A DNA stretch of 64,000 nt. Origin: Tubulanus polymorphus (lineage: Eukaryota > Nemertea > Palaeonemertea > Tubulaniformes > Tubulanidae). The position numbers and the translations under genes are program-made. Location of the stretch: positions 13,643,001 through 13,707,000 of the forward strand of contig NC_134025.1 in assembly GCF_964204645.1 (NCBI RefSeq), written 5' to 3'. Under the pieces are notes generated by a model. That model saw only the letters and a list, made by a program, of their open reading frames with translations, searched no databases and was not told the DNA's origin. Positions 47,041 to 57,651 of the stretch are shown piece after piece (the stretch's first letter is position 1; every line of letters starts with the position of its first letter).

Positions 47041-48490
47041 TCTAACTCCCCAAACATAAACATGGCTGGCTAGGGACTTGTCGATATTCCTGGGGCATAA
47101 GAAACAAATGAATATTTCTCATAAGAGAAAATTTTTTTTCGACATTAGGCCTATGTTTCTGCTGATAATCTAAATCATTTTTTTTTCTAGCTGAAAACTG
47201 TTTTTCTCTTAAAACATAAAATTCGAAGTGATCTTCTTGTCTTCCTTTTTTATTCAAATATCGGATCTAATTTCTGAATCAACAGTGGGCTTCTTTCAGG
47301 TCACAATTCTTCAATCATGTAATAAACCCCCTCAGCATCACCATAGAAACGCAAATGTTGACATCATGGTATCACAAAGTGGTTAAAAACCCTTAACCAA
47401 TTCTTGATACACTTAATCTAGGTATATCAAAATAGAAATATTTTTAGCAGATAGTGGTAGGCCTAGAGACCTATAGCCACCAGTAAGCAATAAGACCAAT
47501 TATTGATTATATTTGTTGAGAAATTCTCATCAAGTTTATTTCCTAGCAGAAAATTAAATTTCATGTCGTTCCAATTGATTTCTCAATCTTATAAGCTTAA
47601 ACGCTGATTTAATCATAAGGCCTATAAATGAATCTAATTTAAACCTTGGAGTTGCTGTCATCTTCTTTCTACCCTGGCCTGCAATAAACCCTGGCATTAG
47701 ATTTCATTTTTTCAAGTTTTAACTAAGAATTGATTTAATTTCTTCATCAATCTTATGCTTAGATTGGGCCCACATCTACCCGTGATGAGAAAGTTTGTTA
47801 AAATTTTGTGATTTTCCCTTAGGCGCCTAGCAGTTTCAATAAAAACAGTAAATTTTCTCTTGTTTTCTAAATCTACTATTAAAAATTATTTAAAATCAAG
47901 CTGTGATGAGGGGTCCTTCACTTAGATTTCATCTATTACATATTAGCCTATAGTGCGGTAACAATTTATTCTTTCTCCAGGTGATAGAAAACTAAACAAA
48001 GAAAAGAAAAGGCATCTAAATCGAAAACGGTTTACTTCAAGAGATTCGACCAGACCTGCAACTGAAATGGTCTGTTGCTAATTGGTACTTAGCCTAATTT
48101 AATTAGGCCTAACACTTACCAGGAAGCCTACAATTAATTTGATACAAAACATTCCTTAGTTTAAAAAAAACTATTAAGGTTAAAGACAAGTCAAATCAAC
48201 GGTACCGGTAGGCCTACGGCTACGCGCAAAAGTTTAAGTTGGCTTGTAGTATCCGGTAGTAGGCCTAAAAAACTAAAGTTCGTAATTTAAAAGGAGCAAA
48301 CCTTATATATTATGTCGATACTTGATTTAAAAGGCCTATATAATCAAACGAAACACACGTGTGTGCAGTCTGCAATCAGCCAGATCAACAACCATTCAGA
48401 AAATATCGTTACTTCATATCCCGAGGGAAATGAGCTAAATAGATTTCGAAGAATTTTCGATCGAATTGCAGCACCTTCCTAGAAAACCAC
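47041..48490. other. Non-coding, MLYCD/PDSS2 intergenic
   Basis: AT-rich sequence between the divergent genes. I see no coding exon. A non-coding first exon of MLYCD could lie here on the minus strand, near the promoter-like sequence at 48.5 kb, but I cannot place it. Confidence 0.4.
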
Positions 48491-48511
48491 ATCCGCTTCG
48501 TAGAATAATCA

Positions 48512-48519
48512 TGACGTCA
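48512..48519. promoter_or_regulatory. CRE palindrome TGACGTCA
   Basis: A perfect 8-bp cAMP-response element (CREB/ATF site), 308 bp upstream of the PDSS2 start codon. Coupling to PDSS2, or to the divergent MLYCD gene, is inferred from position. Confidence 0.5.
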
Positions 48520-48720
48520 TGGATAGCTGTGAAGACGGTATCCCCGTTCTAGCGTGATTTCCTGGCAATTAAACTCAAATCAATTCAATTCCTTTAAGTT
48601 TTGCATGTATAAGGGATACGTACTTTGATAAATATAGTCGATATTAGCGATATCATTAATTTCTAAGTCTGATTTTTCTTCTACGCAACAATCACTGACG
48701 TATTTCACACACAGGATTTA

Positions 48721-48728
48721 CTTCCGGG
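48721..48728. promoter_or_regulatory. ETS/GABP-like site CTTCCGGG
   Basis: CTTCCGG is the reverse of the CCGGAAG core bound by ETS/GABP factors, common in promoters of nuclear genes for mitochondrial proteins. It lies about 100 bp before the PDSS2 ATG. Confidence 0.45.
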
Positions 48729-48827
48729 TTTTCTAAGTTGAACGCTGCTGATCTTTTTCTATGAAAAAGGCGATTTTTATCATCTGTTTTGAACCGGTAG
48801 CGAGTTTATAAACTTTAAAGCTGAATA

Positions 48828-49132
48828 ATGAATTTAATTGAGATATTTAGAATGGGTTGTCAATCGCGGAGAATTGGTCCATATTGTTTTCGAAGAACAC
48901 AAAGAAGACACTTCATGAATTTGTGGGGTTCATCGTCGACATCAACAAATCATGATGATACTGACAGAAGGAAAAACGATCTGGACAAAGTGGTTAGAGA
49001 CGCTGAGAAAATCGTTGGTTATCCAACATCTTTCATGAACTTACGATGTTTATTGAGCGATGAAATGTCCAATGTGGTGATGTATTTGAGAAAATTGGCT
49101 GGAACGGGGCACCCACTTCTTAAAACTGCTAG
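48828..49132 (+). CDS. PDSS2: PDSS2 exon 1, decaprenyl diphosphate synthase subunit 2
   Basis: With PDSS1 it forms the mitochondrial enzyme that builds the polyprenyl tail of coenzyme Q. The ATG at 48828 is preceded in frame by TGA six bases upstream. Residues 1-30 are rich in Arg and lack acidic residues after position 5 ([20 protein letters not shown]), as in a mitochondrial presequence. The conserved block [20 protein letters not shown] then [15 protein letters not shown] is nearly identical to human PDSS2. The exon ends GCTAG|GTAGGC, phase 2, and joins in frame to the exon at 57520. The Asp-rich motifs are not expected in this part. The gene continues beyond the window. Confidence 0.96.
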
Positions 49133-49160
49133 GTAGGCCCAGATCGCAATTTGTCAGATT

Positions 49161-49654
49161 AATGTCTATTTCAACTTGCCTTGATGGCTTGAGAGGACAA
49201 TAGTTGACCTAGCTTTGTTAGTTTTGGTAGTACATAGACCTACCTGATATAGGCCTTTAAAGGACCAGAATGGACGGGCAATTGAACTAAATGATTGATT
49301 TTAATCCATTTTGCACTGTATGAAGGATTGCCAAAAGTGTTCATTAAAAGGGGTTGCATCATAGTTTAACGATATATCTACATGCCTAACTTTTCAAATT
49401 ATCAAAAATTTGGCATGGAAACATAGGCCTATTGTTGAACTTTCCAATCATTGGAGTCACTGTTCTTTAATCAACCCCATTCAATGAGACTTTTTGCAGT
49501 CCCTCAATGCTGTGTAAATGGATTAAAAATCCATGTTTTAATTCATCTGCCCACCTCTGCTGGTCCTTTTAAGACCTAAATCAGGTACATGTACTACCAA
49601 ACCAACTGAGCTAGGCTACCAGATGTCCTCTTAAGTCAAGTTGAAATAGACATT
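49161..49654. repeat. 494-bp element with ~100-bp inverted ends
   Basis: AATGTCTATTTCAACTTG on the left is matched in reverse by CAAGTTGAAATAGACATT on the right. The inner parts also pair, for example TTTGGTAGTACAT with ATGTACTACCAAA and AAAGGACCAG with CTGGTCCTTT. The centre is unpaired. A solo right half occurs at 13690-14040. It lies in PDSS2 intron 1. Confidence 0.82.
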
Positions 49655-49669
49655 AGATAGATAGATATA

Positions 49670-49890
49670 TATGGCGGCTGTTTCGGGCCATACTAAAAAC
49701 TTTTTCTGTACGGCTAGCAACAATTAAAGAATTTTCACATTGGCCCGTTTTTTGGTTTTCTCGTGCGAGGATTAAAAAAGTTTTGAATTCTCGCGCGAGA
49801 AAACCAAAAAACGGGCCAACGTGAACATTTTTTATCGTTGCTTTAGCTGTACAGAAAAACTTTTTAGTATGGCCCGAATCAACCACCATA
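49670..49890. repeat. 221-bp near-perfect palindrome
   Basis: TTCGGGCCATACTAAAAA, TTTTTCTGTAC, TTGGCCCGTTTTTTGGTTTT and CTCG appear on both arms in opposite orientation, around a short centre near 49778. The ends are TATGGCGGCTG and, in reverse, TATGGTGGTTG. It would form one of the most stable hairpins in the window. It is a foldback MITE in PDSS2 intron 1. Confidence 0.9.
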
Positions 49891-50022
49891 GATAAAGGCC
49901 TAGGCCGTAGAAGAACACCCCTCTGGCCTCCAGGGCCTGATGTGTGCCATGTTCTAAAATTTGAAAGATTTTGCAGTGCACTTAATACATATGCCTATTA
50001 CCTTGTTTCTCATTTCAGTGGA

Positions 50023-50350
50023 GCGGTGTGGCCGAGCGGTTAGAGCGTTCGACTCTGGAAAGCCAGGTCGTGGGTTCGAACCCCGTACATTGCCGTAGTG
50101 TCCTCGGGCAAGACACTTATCCTCATTGCCTCTCTCCACCCAGGAGTAAATGGGTACCTGGCCTGATAGATGACTCCTGAGCATTTGTTAGCAGCTTGGT
50201 GTTACTTCTCCCAAGGGAGAGATGAGTGATACATGTTAGAGTATAAAATTGGCCGGGGTAATAATATCGAACAATGTAAAGCGTTCTGAGCAGCCTGGCT
50301 GGATTTAGCGCTATATAAGACACATATTATTATTATTATTATTATTATTT
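50023..50350 (+). mobile_element. tRNA-derived SINE
   Basis: The head has a Pol III A box TGGCCGAGCGGT (50029) and B box GGTTCGAACCC (50073) in a Ser/Leu-tRNA-like frame. A central part follows (GGGCAAGACACTTATCC, CACCCAGGAGTAAATGGGTA). The tail GCGCTATATAAGACACATA runs into (ATT)n at 50328-50350. The tail type implies mobilisation by an L2/CR1-like LINE. It is not a functional tRNA because it lacks a proper acceptor stem and extends into the body. Confidence 0.85.
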
Positions 50351-50731
50351 CTGGTCAGCTTTAAAGTTGATCCGGCCAACCATCTATGTACTCTGTAGGC
50401 CTATAATGCTTTGTTTAAATTCATGATCACGGTAACCATCAAAGACGAGAAATAGAAATGAATGAACTGATTGAAAATTTTATAGTAATTTACAAAATGA
50501 CCTAGCTGATTAGGAGAAACAAGGTATCATTTTATTTTAGCCTTAACATAAGTATTTGAAAAATGGTGAATCGGAAAATGCCTAATCTCTTGAAAATGAC
50601 CTCATTCAGTAACTTTGGGTAAAAGTGCAGATCCGCACCTCTCGTAAGTGACACTATCTATTGAATTACGAATCTCAGTGTCAGACACAGAATGTCTAGG
50701 AATCCAATGTAGTGGTTTAAATCTTAAGATA

Positions 50732-51106
50732 TAGGTGACATACAAGATAATTTTTCACAATTTCGACTTATTATGTCGAATTTTGACTTATGGCAAATTT
50801 CGACTTATTAGGTCGAATTTTGACTTATTATGTTGAATCTCGACTTATTAGGTTGAATTTTGACTCAAGTCGAATTTCAAATTATTCTGTCAAATTTCGA
50901 CTTATGAAGTCGAATTTCGAATTATTATGAAATTCAACTTATTAAGTTGAAATTTGAGTTATTAAGTCGAAATTCGACATAATAACTTGAATTTTGACAT
51001 AAATTCGATTTCAACATAACAACTCGAAATTATGAATTCTACATTATAAGTCAAAATTCGACATAATAAGTTGAAATTGTGAAAAAATTATCTCGTATGT
51101 CACCTA
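50732..51106. repeat. Inverted-repeat element built of TCGAATTTCGACTTATTA units
   Basis: The ends TAGGTGACATACAAGATAAT and, in reverse, TAGGTGACATACGAGATAAT are inverted repeats, each followed by TTTTTCACAATTT. The 260-bp interior is a chain of about 18-20-bp units of the form TCGACTTATTANGTCGAATTTT, changing strand at the centre near 50940. The whole is palindromic. PDSS2 intron 1. Confidence 0.85.
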
Positions 51107-51544
51107 GGGGCTTCCCTACTAACCTAATCCTTCAACAAACTACATCAAGCCATTCAAGATCATTAAATACATGATTGTGACTTCACTTAGCACCTGACCA
51201 AGCCGGCTTAGATGTATTTGCATCTTGCGATGAATTTTAAGATTCACCCAAATCAATATGGCATGCGCTATGAAAATTGAGATGATCTTGAGACAAAAAC
51301 GGCCCAAAAACCTACTTCTGAATTCCTGGAAACGTGAGGTTGACGCAGCAATTTGTAATTCAATAGCTTGCGTCTTCCGTCAAAGGTGTTGATCTGCACT
51401 CTTTGTGCTATTTACCAATACTCTATCAATTCATTTCAGTTTTATTCATTACTGGAACAATGTTATGAGTGTAAAACTACATGTAGATTATTCTTATCTA
51501 CTTGTCAAACACCGGCATGACACAATACACGCGCTATAGTATAT
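51107..51544. other. PDSS2 intron 1, no feature seen
   Basis: AT-rich intronic sequence with no exon or clear repeat. Confidence 0.4.
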
Positions 51545-51806
51545 TATTCACACTGGTCAGTTTTCTCAGCTCCGCAGTATTTGAAGGATGGGGAGCAATA
51601 GAAAACAAACCGGGATCTGAGATCACCGAGCCAACACCATGTTATGCATTAAAATGTGGTTCTAATCTTTTTTTAATCCATTCCTACTACATAGAATATT
51701 GCATCTAGAATCCACTCGTGACCCACTCAAACTCAAATGACATGCACCACTCAAGATCCAAACGAAGACTGATCGCTACGCTGATCACACGTGACCAGTG
51801 TGAATA
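51545..51806. mobile_element. 262-bp MITE with TATTCACACTGGTCA ends
   Basis: TATTCACACTGGTCAG on the left and, in reverse, TATTCACACTGGTCACGTGT on the right are the ends. The left interior has TTTGAAGGATGGGGAGCAAT and the right AAGACTGATCGCTACGCTGA. The next element at 51809 has the same two ends and begins two bases later. Confidence 0.78.
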
Positions 51807-51808
51807 GT

Positions 51809-53032
51809 TATTCACACTGGACAGTGTTCTCAGCTCTGCGGTATTTGAAGGATGGGGAGCAATAGAAAATAACCTTGGTCCTTACCACCTGACCACAGCC
51901 CCTACTACATACCCCTTCCACATATAATAATCCCCAACTCCAATGCACTGAAAAGCCGATGCACTGAAAAACTGAGATTTAGCTCTTGGATTAAAATCAC
52001 GACCTTAAAATCGCCTGACTAATACATACGAATGTATACACCATGGTCGGTCCCAAATTCGTCACTTTTAACACACTGAACCTCAGATTCCAACCGGGTG
52101 ATCAACACCTTAATGATCCTTCTTTAACAGGACTGATTCTTATCATCTCTCCTAGTTCTACAATAATTGTCTTACCATCTTAGCGAGCTCTTATATCTTA
52201 AAGTCCCATTTCACAGAATGAATTCTACTTTTAGCCTGCTCGGAATCTCATCATCTTTAAAGTCCTTCTATTGGACTCATCATCTTTATTGTCCGCTCTT
52301 CTACAATACCGCACTCTTATCATCTTTATAGTCCTTCTTCTACAATACCAGACTCTGATCATCTTTATAGTCCTTCTACAATACCGGGCTCTTATCATAT
52401 TTATAGACTATCAGACTCAATGTTATCATATTTATAGTCCTTCTGCAATACTGGACTCATCATCTTTATTAGTCCTTCTTCTACAATACCGGACTCTTAT
52501 CATCTTTATAGTCCTTCTTCTACAATACTGGACTCTTATCATCTTTATAGTCCTTCTTCTACAATACCAGACTCTGATCATCTTTATAGTCCTTCTTCTA
52601 CAATACCGGACTCTTGTCATCTTTATAGTCCTTCTTCTACAATACCGGACTCTAATCATATTTATAGACTATCAGACTCTTATCATATTTATAGTCCTTC
52701 TGCAATACCGGACTCTTATCATCTTTATTAGTCCTTCTTCTACAATACCGGACTCTTATCATCTTTATAGTCCTTCTACAATACCAGACTCTGATCATCT
52801 TTATAGTCCTTCTTCTACAATACCGGACTCTTGTCATCTTTATAGTCCTTCTTCTACAATACCGGACTCTAATCATCTTCGCAGTCCATCTACAAACACC
52901 CGCCTAGCCTAAACCAACGTTTCTCAACCACAGTTGAGATCCGAAAATTCCCATACGAGCACACACGTCTGAACGCGACGAGATCCAACGAAGACTCTTC
53001 GCTACGCTGATCACACGTGACCAGTGTGAATA
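51809..53032. mobile_element. 1.2-kb relative of the adjacent MITE, carrying a minisatellite
   Basis: It opens TATTCACACTGGACAGTGTT and TTTGAAGGATGGGGAGCAAT, and closes CGCTACGCTGATCACACGTG followed by ACCAGTGTGAATA. These are the same ends as the 262-bp element, in the same orientation. The interior is expanded by the minisatellite at 52258-52892. Confidence 0.75.
52258..52892. repeat. 39-bp minisatellite
   Basis: About 16 units of GGACTCTTATCATCTTTATA followed by GTCCTTCTTCTACAATACC. Some units lack the second CTTCT block and are shorter. The usual period is 39 bp, divisible by three, which leaves a 213-codon open frame on the plus strand and frames on the minus strand. These are consequences of the repeat, not genes. 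Confidence 0.93.
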
Positions 53033-53467
53033 GCACAACTGTGCCAGTTTGAAGGATTTTCCTATTGTAATCGCTACCATGATGATGATTCCATTTCAGT
53101 TTTAGAGTAAATGTTTTACACGTCATGGTGTAAACAATTGACGATAAGTTTACTAAAATCTTTAGATTTCGGGAGTATCTTGATTTCCTCGAGTAAAATG
53201 ACCAAAAAATCATTTCAGCCATAAGCATTTAAGTCATATAACATCATATTGGTACCTATATTTAGACTGATTTCACCATTTGTACTGTGTACAGAAAGTC
53301 CCTTAATTGCAATGGACAAAATCATCTTAGATAGGGCCTATCTTGAATATCCTTTATAGGCCTGAGTAGGCTTTGTAAGTACTCCATACCGCATCTCCGA
53401 ATTTTGGTGAATTGTTTTAATTTATCTAAGAATAAAGCATTAGGTCTATGTGTCTTCCGATTGAGCA
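53033..53467. other. PDSS2 intron 1, no feature seen
   Basis: Non-coding. The minus-strand frame at 52890-53228 has no recognisable family and extends into the minisatellite element. Confidence 0.4.
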
Positions 53468-53595
53468 TTTTTAGCCCACTTGGGACTTTAGACCCTGCGG
53501 GCTATTGCATTCACCTTTCGTCCATCGTCCGTCATAGTGTTTGTCCGTCCGTAGACGGAATCTAGTTATTTTGGGAAGTTTTTAAGACGCTAAAA

Positions 53596-54155
53596 CCCTT
53601 AACCTGCCGGCAGCTTTAATGTTAAGTCCTGTGTGCGCCAGGTGATTTGCGTGTTAATGAAATTTACTCATCAAATCCTCATAACTTCCAAAACTATTGT
53701 ATATAGGGCATTGAAACTTCACAGAGTTGTAGTTTATAGTCATAGCCACGGGATAGTGCTGAAAAATTAAACTTCCGATTTTTGAAAGAGGGGGTCCACT
53801 GGGTGGGGTCATTTTTGGGGGTCAAGTGCAAAACGACCCCCTAGAAAGTCAGAATACTCACAATTTTGTGTTACATTGTCGATATTCATAAATAAAGACT
53901 CTGTAGATTACTATATCCATCGTTAAAACCTTTTTTATGCTTCTTATTACAGTCTCAATGTTTGAGTCTTCATTAAAATCCCAAAATATCGGATTTATGG
54001 GCCGTTTTTTAGGTCAAAATTCTTCGAAATGAGAAATTACTTCCGGGTTCGGATTCTCGAGTATCGGTATTGCCGTGTGTTAAGAACTACGTCTCCAACT
54101 TTAAATGCGAGATAGGTCGAGCTGTCAACTACAGTCGCCTACGGCAAGTTAATGG
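53596..54155. mobile_element. piggyBac-like MITE, 560 bp
   Basis: CCCTTAACCTGCCGG on the left and, in reverse, CCATTAACTTGCCGT on the right are the ends. TTAA follows the right end and TAAAA precedes the left. It splits the R153 word AGACGCTTCAATGTAATGTC. The interior holds runs such as GGGGTCATTTTTGGGGGTCA. No transposase. Confidence 0.6.
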
Positions 54156-54644
54156 TTAATCTGATGTCTTTATATTTGGGTTACACATGTATCTACCCTA
54201 GACACATCTTCAGCCCAAAAACAGCACTTTTTACACATTTTGGAAGGGAAATTTTGAAGACGCTTTGATCAATTACCTTGATCTTTCATACATATTTGAA
54301 ACCACAAAGGGCCCATCAGGAAAAGAAAAATTTGGTCGATCGGACTCAAGATGGCCTATGATCTTTTTAGTGCCCAAAAATGTCAATTTAGCCTGAATTC
54401 TGAGTCCTGTAGCAGCTCCTTACTGGTTTGCCATTTCTCATTGCAATTTGTGATGGGTATTCTTTGAAAAGGGATCTTTTATACCTGAGACAGGTAATTT
54501 TGATCAGCCAATTATGACGCAATTAGCGGCCATCTTGGTGTCATCAGTACTCATTCATAAGTGGGAAAGTTATTCCACATTATATTGATACCTAAGCATA
54601 TTTTGTAACCACAATCAATCGGAAAGTTGTAGATCATAACAATT

Positions 54645-54984
54645 CAGGGATGAAAATCTTCCGACCATAGACGGATTTCCGACCTTTTCTAACATTTTCT
54701 TTATTCCTGAGAACAGTGTAAATCACCTCAATCGCTTTAATCACCTCAATTGCGGGCGTCACATCGGAACACTCTGTAGTTAGGAGTGCTCCTTAAGACG
54801 GTTTTCGCCAGTTGTTAGCACAACTGTGGAGTCGGAGAAACCAACTATTAACCCAAACTATTAACTCTTTGACCAAAGTGAAGTAAGTTTTTTGGCTAAA
54901 AGTTACTGATTTTTGTTCCCCAAAAAAATTCTTTTTTCTTAAAATATTTTACGACTTTTTCAATATGGTTCATTTTCATCCCTG
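54645..54984. mobile_element. hAT-like MITE, 340 bp
   Basis: CAGGGATGAAAAT on the left is matched in reverse by CAGGGATGAAAATGAACC on the right. CAGGG termini are typical of the hAT superfamily. It interrupts an R153 copy between GTAGATCATAACA and TAACATATTCTATG, so TAACA may be part of the target duplication. No coding capacity. Confidence 0.7.
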
Positions 54985-55587
54985 GTTTAACATATTCTAT
55001 GATTTTGATGTGTTTCAAGGTTATTAGTTTTTGTATATGGCCACCAGGAGCGTTGAATAATACAATAACTTAGTATTTCTATATTATATTTGTACCTATG
55101 TGTATTTTGTTACCACAATCAATTGCAAAGTTGTAGCTAATGACATCGGCGAGTTTTAAGGACATTAGTTATTCTATAATATAGTTTAACATTATTGTCA
55201 CCAGGGGGGTTGAATAGTAGAATAATCTAGTATTTCCTTATTATTTTGGTGCCTAGGCATATTTTGTTACCATGATCAATTGCAAAGTTGTAGCTCATGA
55301 CATGTTCTATGATTGTGGTGGGTTTCAAGGTCATTGGGTTTTGTATATGGTCACCAGGGGGCGTTGAATAGCAGAATAACTGAGTATTTCCATATTAGAT
55401 TGGTAACGAGGCATATTTTATCACAATCAATTACAAAATCGTAGCTGCTGACATGTTCTATAATTGTGGTGAGTTTCAAGGTCATTGGTTTTTGCATGGT
55501 CACCGGGGGCGTTGAATATTGAAATTGTTAGATTGTTGAGCATTTGAAACCACTTCCCAAGTGGGCATGGTGTCCCTGGACCCCTAA

Positions 55588-56056
55588 TTCGAATAGCGAT
55601 TTAACACAGTATGAAATAGTACTACAGTCAAAAGTGGCAAGGTCATTTGTTTTTGTATATGGTCACAGGGGGCGTGGAATAGCTGAATAACTTAGGATTT
55701 TCATATTTTCTAGCAGTCTATGAGACGGCTGCTCTATCCGTTCGGCATAAGCAGGCTTGCGACAGCAACCCGACACCTACTGACTCGCAGCCAAAAGTGT
55801 TCCTATTATCCCCAGATCCTGAGAAATTCCTCTGAGGAATTGTGAAAAGAAATTAATTATTCATTCTCTAAAAATTTTATAGTGTTTGTATTTTAGTTTA
55901 TTTCAATGTAACAATCTGTTTTGATAATAAAATGTGTGGCTGACGATGAAGTGTAGTAGTAATAAATAGTAACGTAGTTATGTAGTTGGTAGCATAGGTC
56001 ATACCTACCTTCCCTACAAAGCATAGTGTAATTGCCAGACAGTAGGTCAATGGCAT
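55588..56056. other. PDSS2 intron 1, R153 scrap and unannotated sequence
   Basis: A short R153 unit fragment lies at 55630-55720. At 55727-55795 a GC-richer piece shares words with the MITEs at 15926 and 57135 (GGCATAAGC, GCGACAGCAACCCGACACC). No exon seen. Confidence 0.45.
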
Positions 56057-56501
56057 GATCACGATTGGTAGAACACTATATCCGTGTTGACGCGATGAGG
56101 AGAGAATCCCACAATGATAATAAAAAGTCCGAAAATGACACTTCGAGATAGTAGTTTATTTCAACGTTTCGACTATATCCTAATAGTCATCTTCAGGAAT
56201 AATGAGATACTACAGAAATTATGAGATATATATACAATCCAATATATTTATTTTATATAAATTGATTGTATATATATTATATATTATTGTATATATTATT
56301 ATGATTGTATTATTATTATATTATTATGATTGAATATATATATTATTTTATATAAATTGGATTGTATATATATCTTATAATTTCTGTAGTATCTCATTAT
56401 TCCTGAAGATGACTATTAGGATATAGTCGAAACGTTGAAATAAACTACTCGAAGTTTCATTTTCGGACTTTTTATTATCATTGTGGGATTCTCTCCTCAT
56501 C
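56057..56501. mobile_element. Foldback element with 13-bp target duplication
   Basis: AGGTCAATGGCAT occurs on both sides (56044-56056 and 56502-56514). Inside, GATGAGGAGAGAATCCCACA, then TCATTTTCGGAC and TTTATTTCAACGTTTCGACT, form long arms that are repeated in reverse at 56360-56501. The core word is TCCTGAAGATGACTATTAGG. An AT-rich centre (56225-56355) with TATATAT runs separates the arms. The long target duplication is unusual for a DNA transposon and closer to retrotransposition. Confidence 0.82.
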
Positions 56502-57134
56502 AGGTCAATGGCATTCCTACACACCTTCCTATAGTCCCCACACGTTAGCCATGAAACTCTGTAAAAGCAGTGTTCTCTATGTGAATGATACTCAATGAAT
56601 GAATGAAGTTCACATGACAGGCACTATGTGGTAGTTTTCATTACGGCATAGACCACATAATGACATTAGAATGCACTTAAAATGGCTCAAAAAATTGCCA
56701 AAACTCACCCTTCAGGCTTCATGTCTGGGGTGTTTGTCTTGGCATAGATACAGGCTTGTACAATTTTTTCCCCAATAATGACTAACGGACATTTTTTGCC
56801 ACCGCAGAAACCCTGCATGGAACAAATTTTGACCGCTAGTTAGCATCATTAGTATCAAGTCACAATCTTTCGAATTCAAGTAGTTTCAAACGCAAACCAA
56901 ACCTTCAGTATGGCAGATGACAGACCGAACATCGAGAAATGAAATTTGTAGAATTATGGTGTGAGTGGCCTATGATGTCGCTAGCACATTGTATTCAAAA
57001 AAGAATCAGAAAGATAAAGATTTTAAAGAAATAGCTTTTCAATTGGAAATATATTTTTCCCAATAATTAAAAGTAACTTGATTTTATTCTCAAAATGCTT
57101 GTCACATAACCTTCTGGGCCAGTGCAGTTGCCAG
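56502..57134. other. PDSS2 intron 1, no gene seen
   Basis: Non-coding. A short (GAAT)n run lies at 56593-56606. I see no exon of PDSS2 here. Confidence 0.4.
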
Positions 57135-57305
57135 TAATCGTAACCTACATAAGCCGGGAAGCAACTGGGCGGATCTTGTATCCCGCAAGACGAAGTCAGT
57201 TGCTGGAAACCGGAGCGCTGTCGACATAAGCTGGGCTGCAATCGCGGTTACTCTTAGTTGCGTCAATATGAGTGAGTAGGCGTCGCATCGCTTGTCAACA
57301 TTAGT
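57135..57305. repeat. Small GC-rich MITE
   Basis: It contains ACATAAGCCGGGAAGCAACT on the left and GTAGGCGTCGCATCGCTTGT plus CAACATTAGTCG on the right. GACATAAGCTGGGCTGCAAT, CGCGGTT in the middle matches the element at 15926. The ends are degraded. Confidence 0.55.
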
Positions 57306-57519
57306 CGACCTTTATACATTCAAACTGTCCGGACCAAGTAGCATATGCATGTGGCTTAGCTGAGCCCATAACCTATCGATTGTGTGTGGAAGACTGCAAT
57401 AATAGAATTGCTAATATCATCTACGTGTAAAAATAAAGAAGTAGCACTTACTTTGTTCAGTCCATTTGTTTTATCTGTAATCGCAATCATACCTGACAAG
57501 TGGGAACTTTTTTTTTCAG

Positions 57520-57651
57520 GGGTCTTTTATTAGACGGGAAAAATGGCCGACAAACTCGAGGTCTAATTGTCTTACTCATGTCTAAAGCAGCTGGGATTTC
57601 CGAAACCCCTCAGTCAATGGATTCAAATGTTGTTAGTGGAATTCACAACAG
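57520..57651 (+). CDS. PDSS2: PDSS2 exon 2
   Basis: Acceptor CTTTTTTTTTCAG and donor AACAG|GTCAGA enclose 132 nt that join in phase to exon 1 (AG + G gives Arg). The peptide GLLLDGKNGRQTRGLIVLLM followed by SKAAGISETP and SNVVSGIHN matches human PDSS2 (LRGLVVLLISKAAG, DMVSGIY). Intron 1 is 8.4 kb. No third exon is seen before the window's end, so intron 2 is at least 6.3 kb. Confidence 0.95.

Larger units (their letters stand above)
53468..55587 (-). repeat. R153 repeat with two nested insertions
   Basis: The copy starts TTTTTAGCCCACTTGGGA and ends CCCTGGACCCCTAA. It is interrupted at 53596-54155 and 54645-54984 by two unrelated MITEs, and part of its unique half is deleted. CTCF-like words occur at 55041, 55198, 55351 (TCACCAGGGGGCGTTG) and 55499. 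TTTCAAGGTCATTGG occurs at 55326 and 55476. Confidence 0.82.

Noticed and set aside
50023-50100. tRNA-Ser/Leu gene
   Set aside because: A and B boxes are present, but the sequence continues into a SINE body with an ATT tail, and I could not form a full acceptor stem.
52258-52892. CRISPR array
   Set aside because: Units are contiguous without unique spacers and the genome is animal. It is a minisatellite.
52271-52912. 213-codon plus-strand ORF
   Set aside because: It is produced by a minisatellite whose usual period of 39 bp is divisible by three. The minus strand is also open for the same reason.
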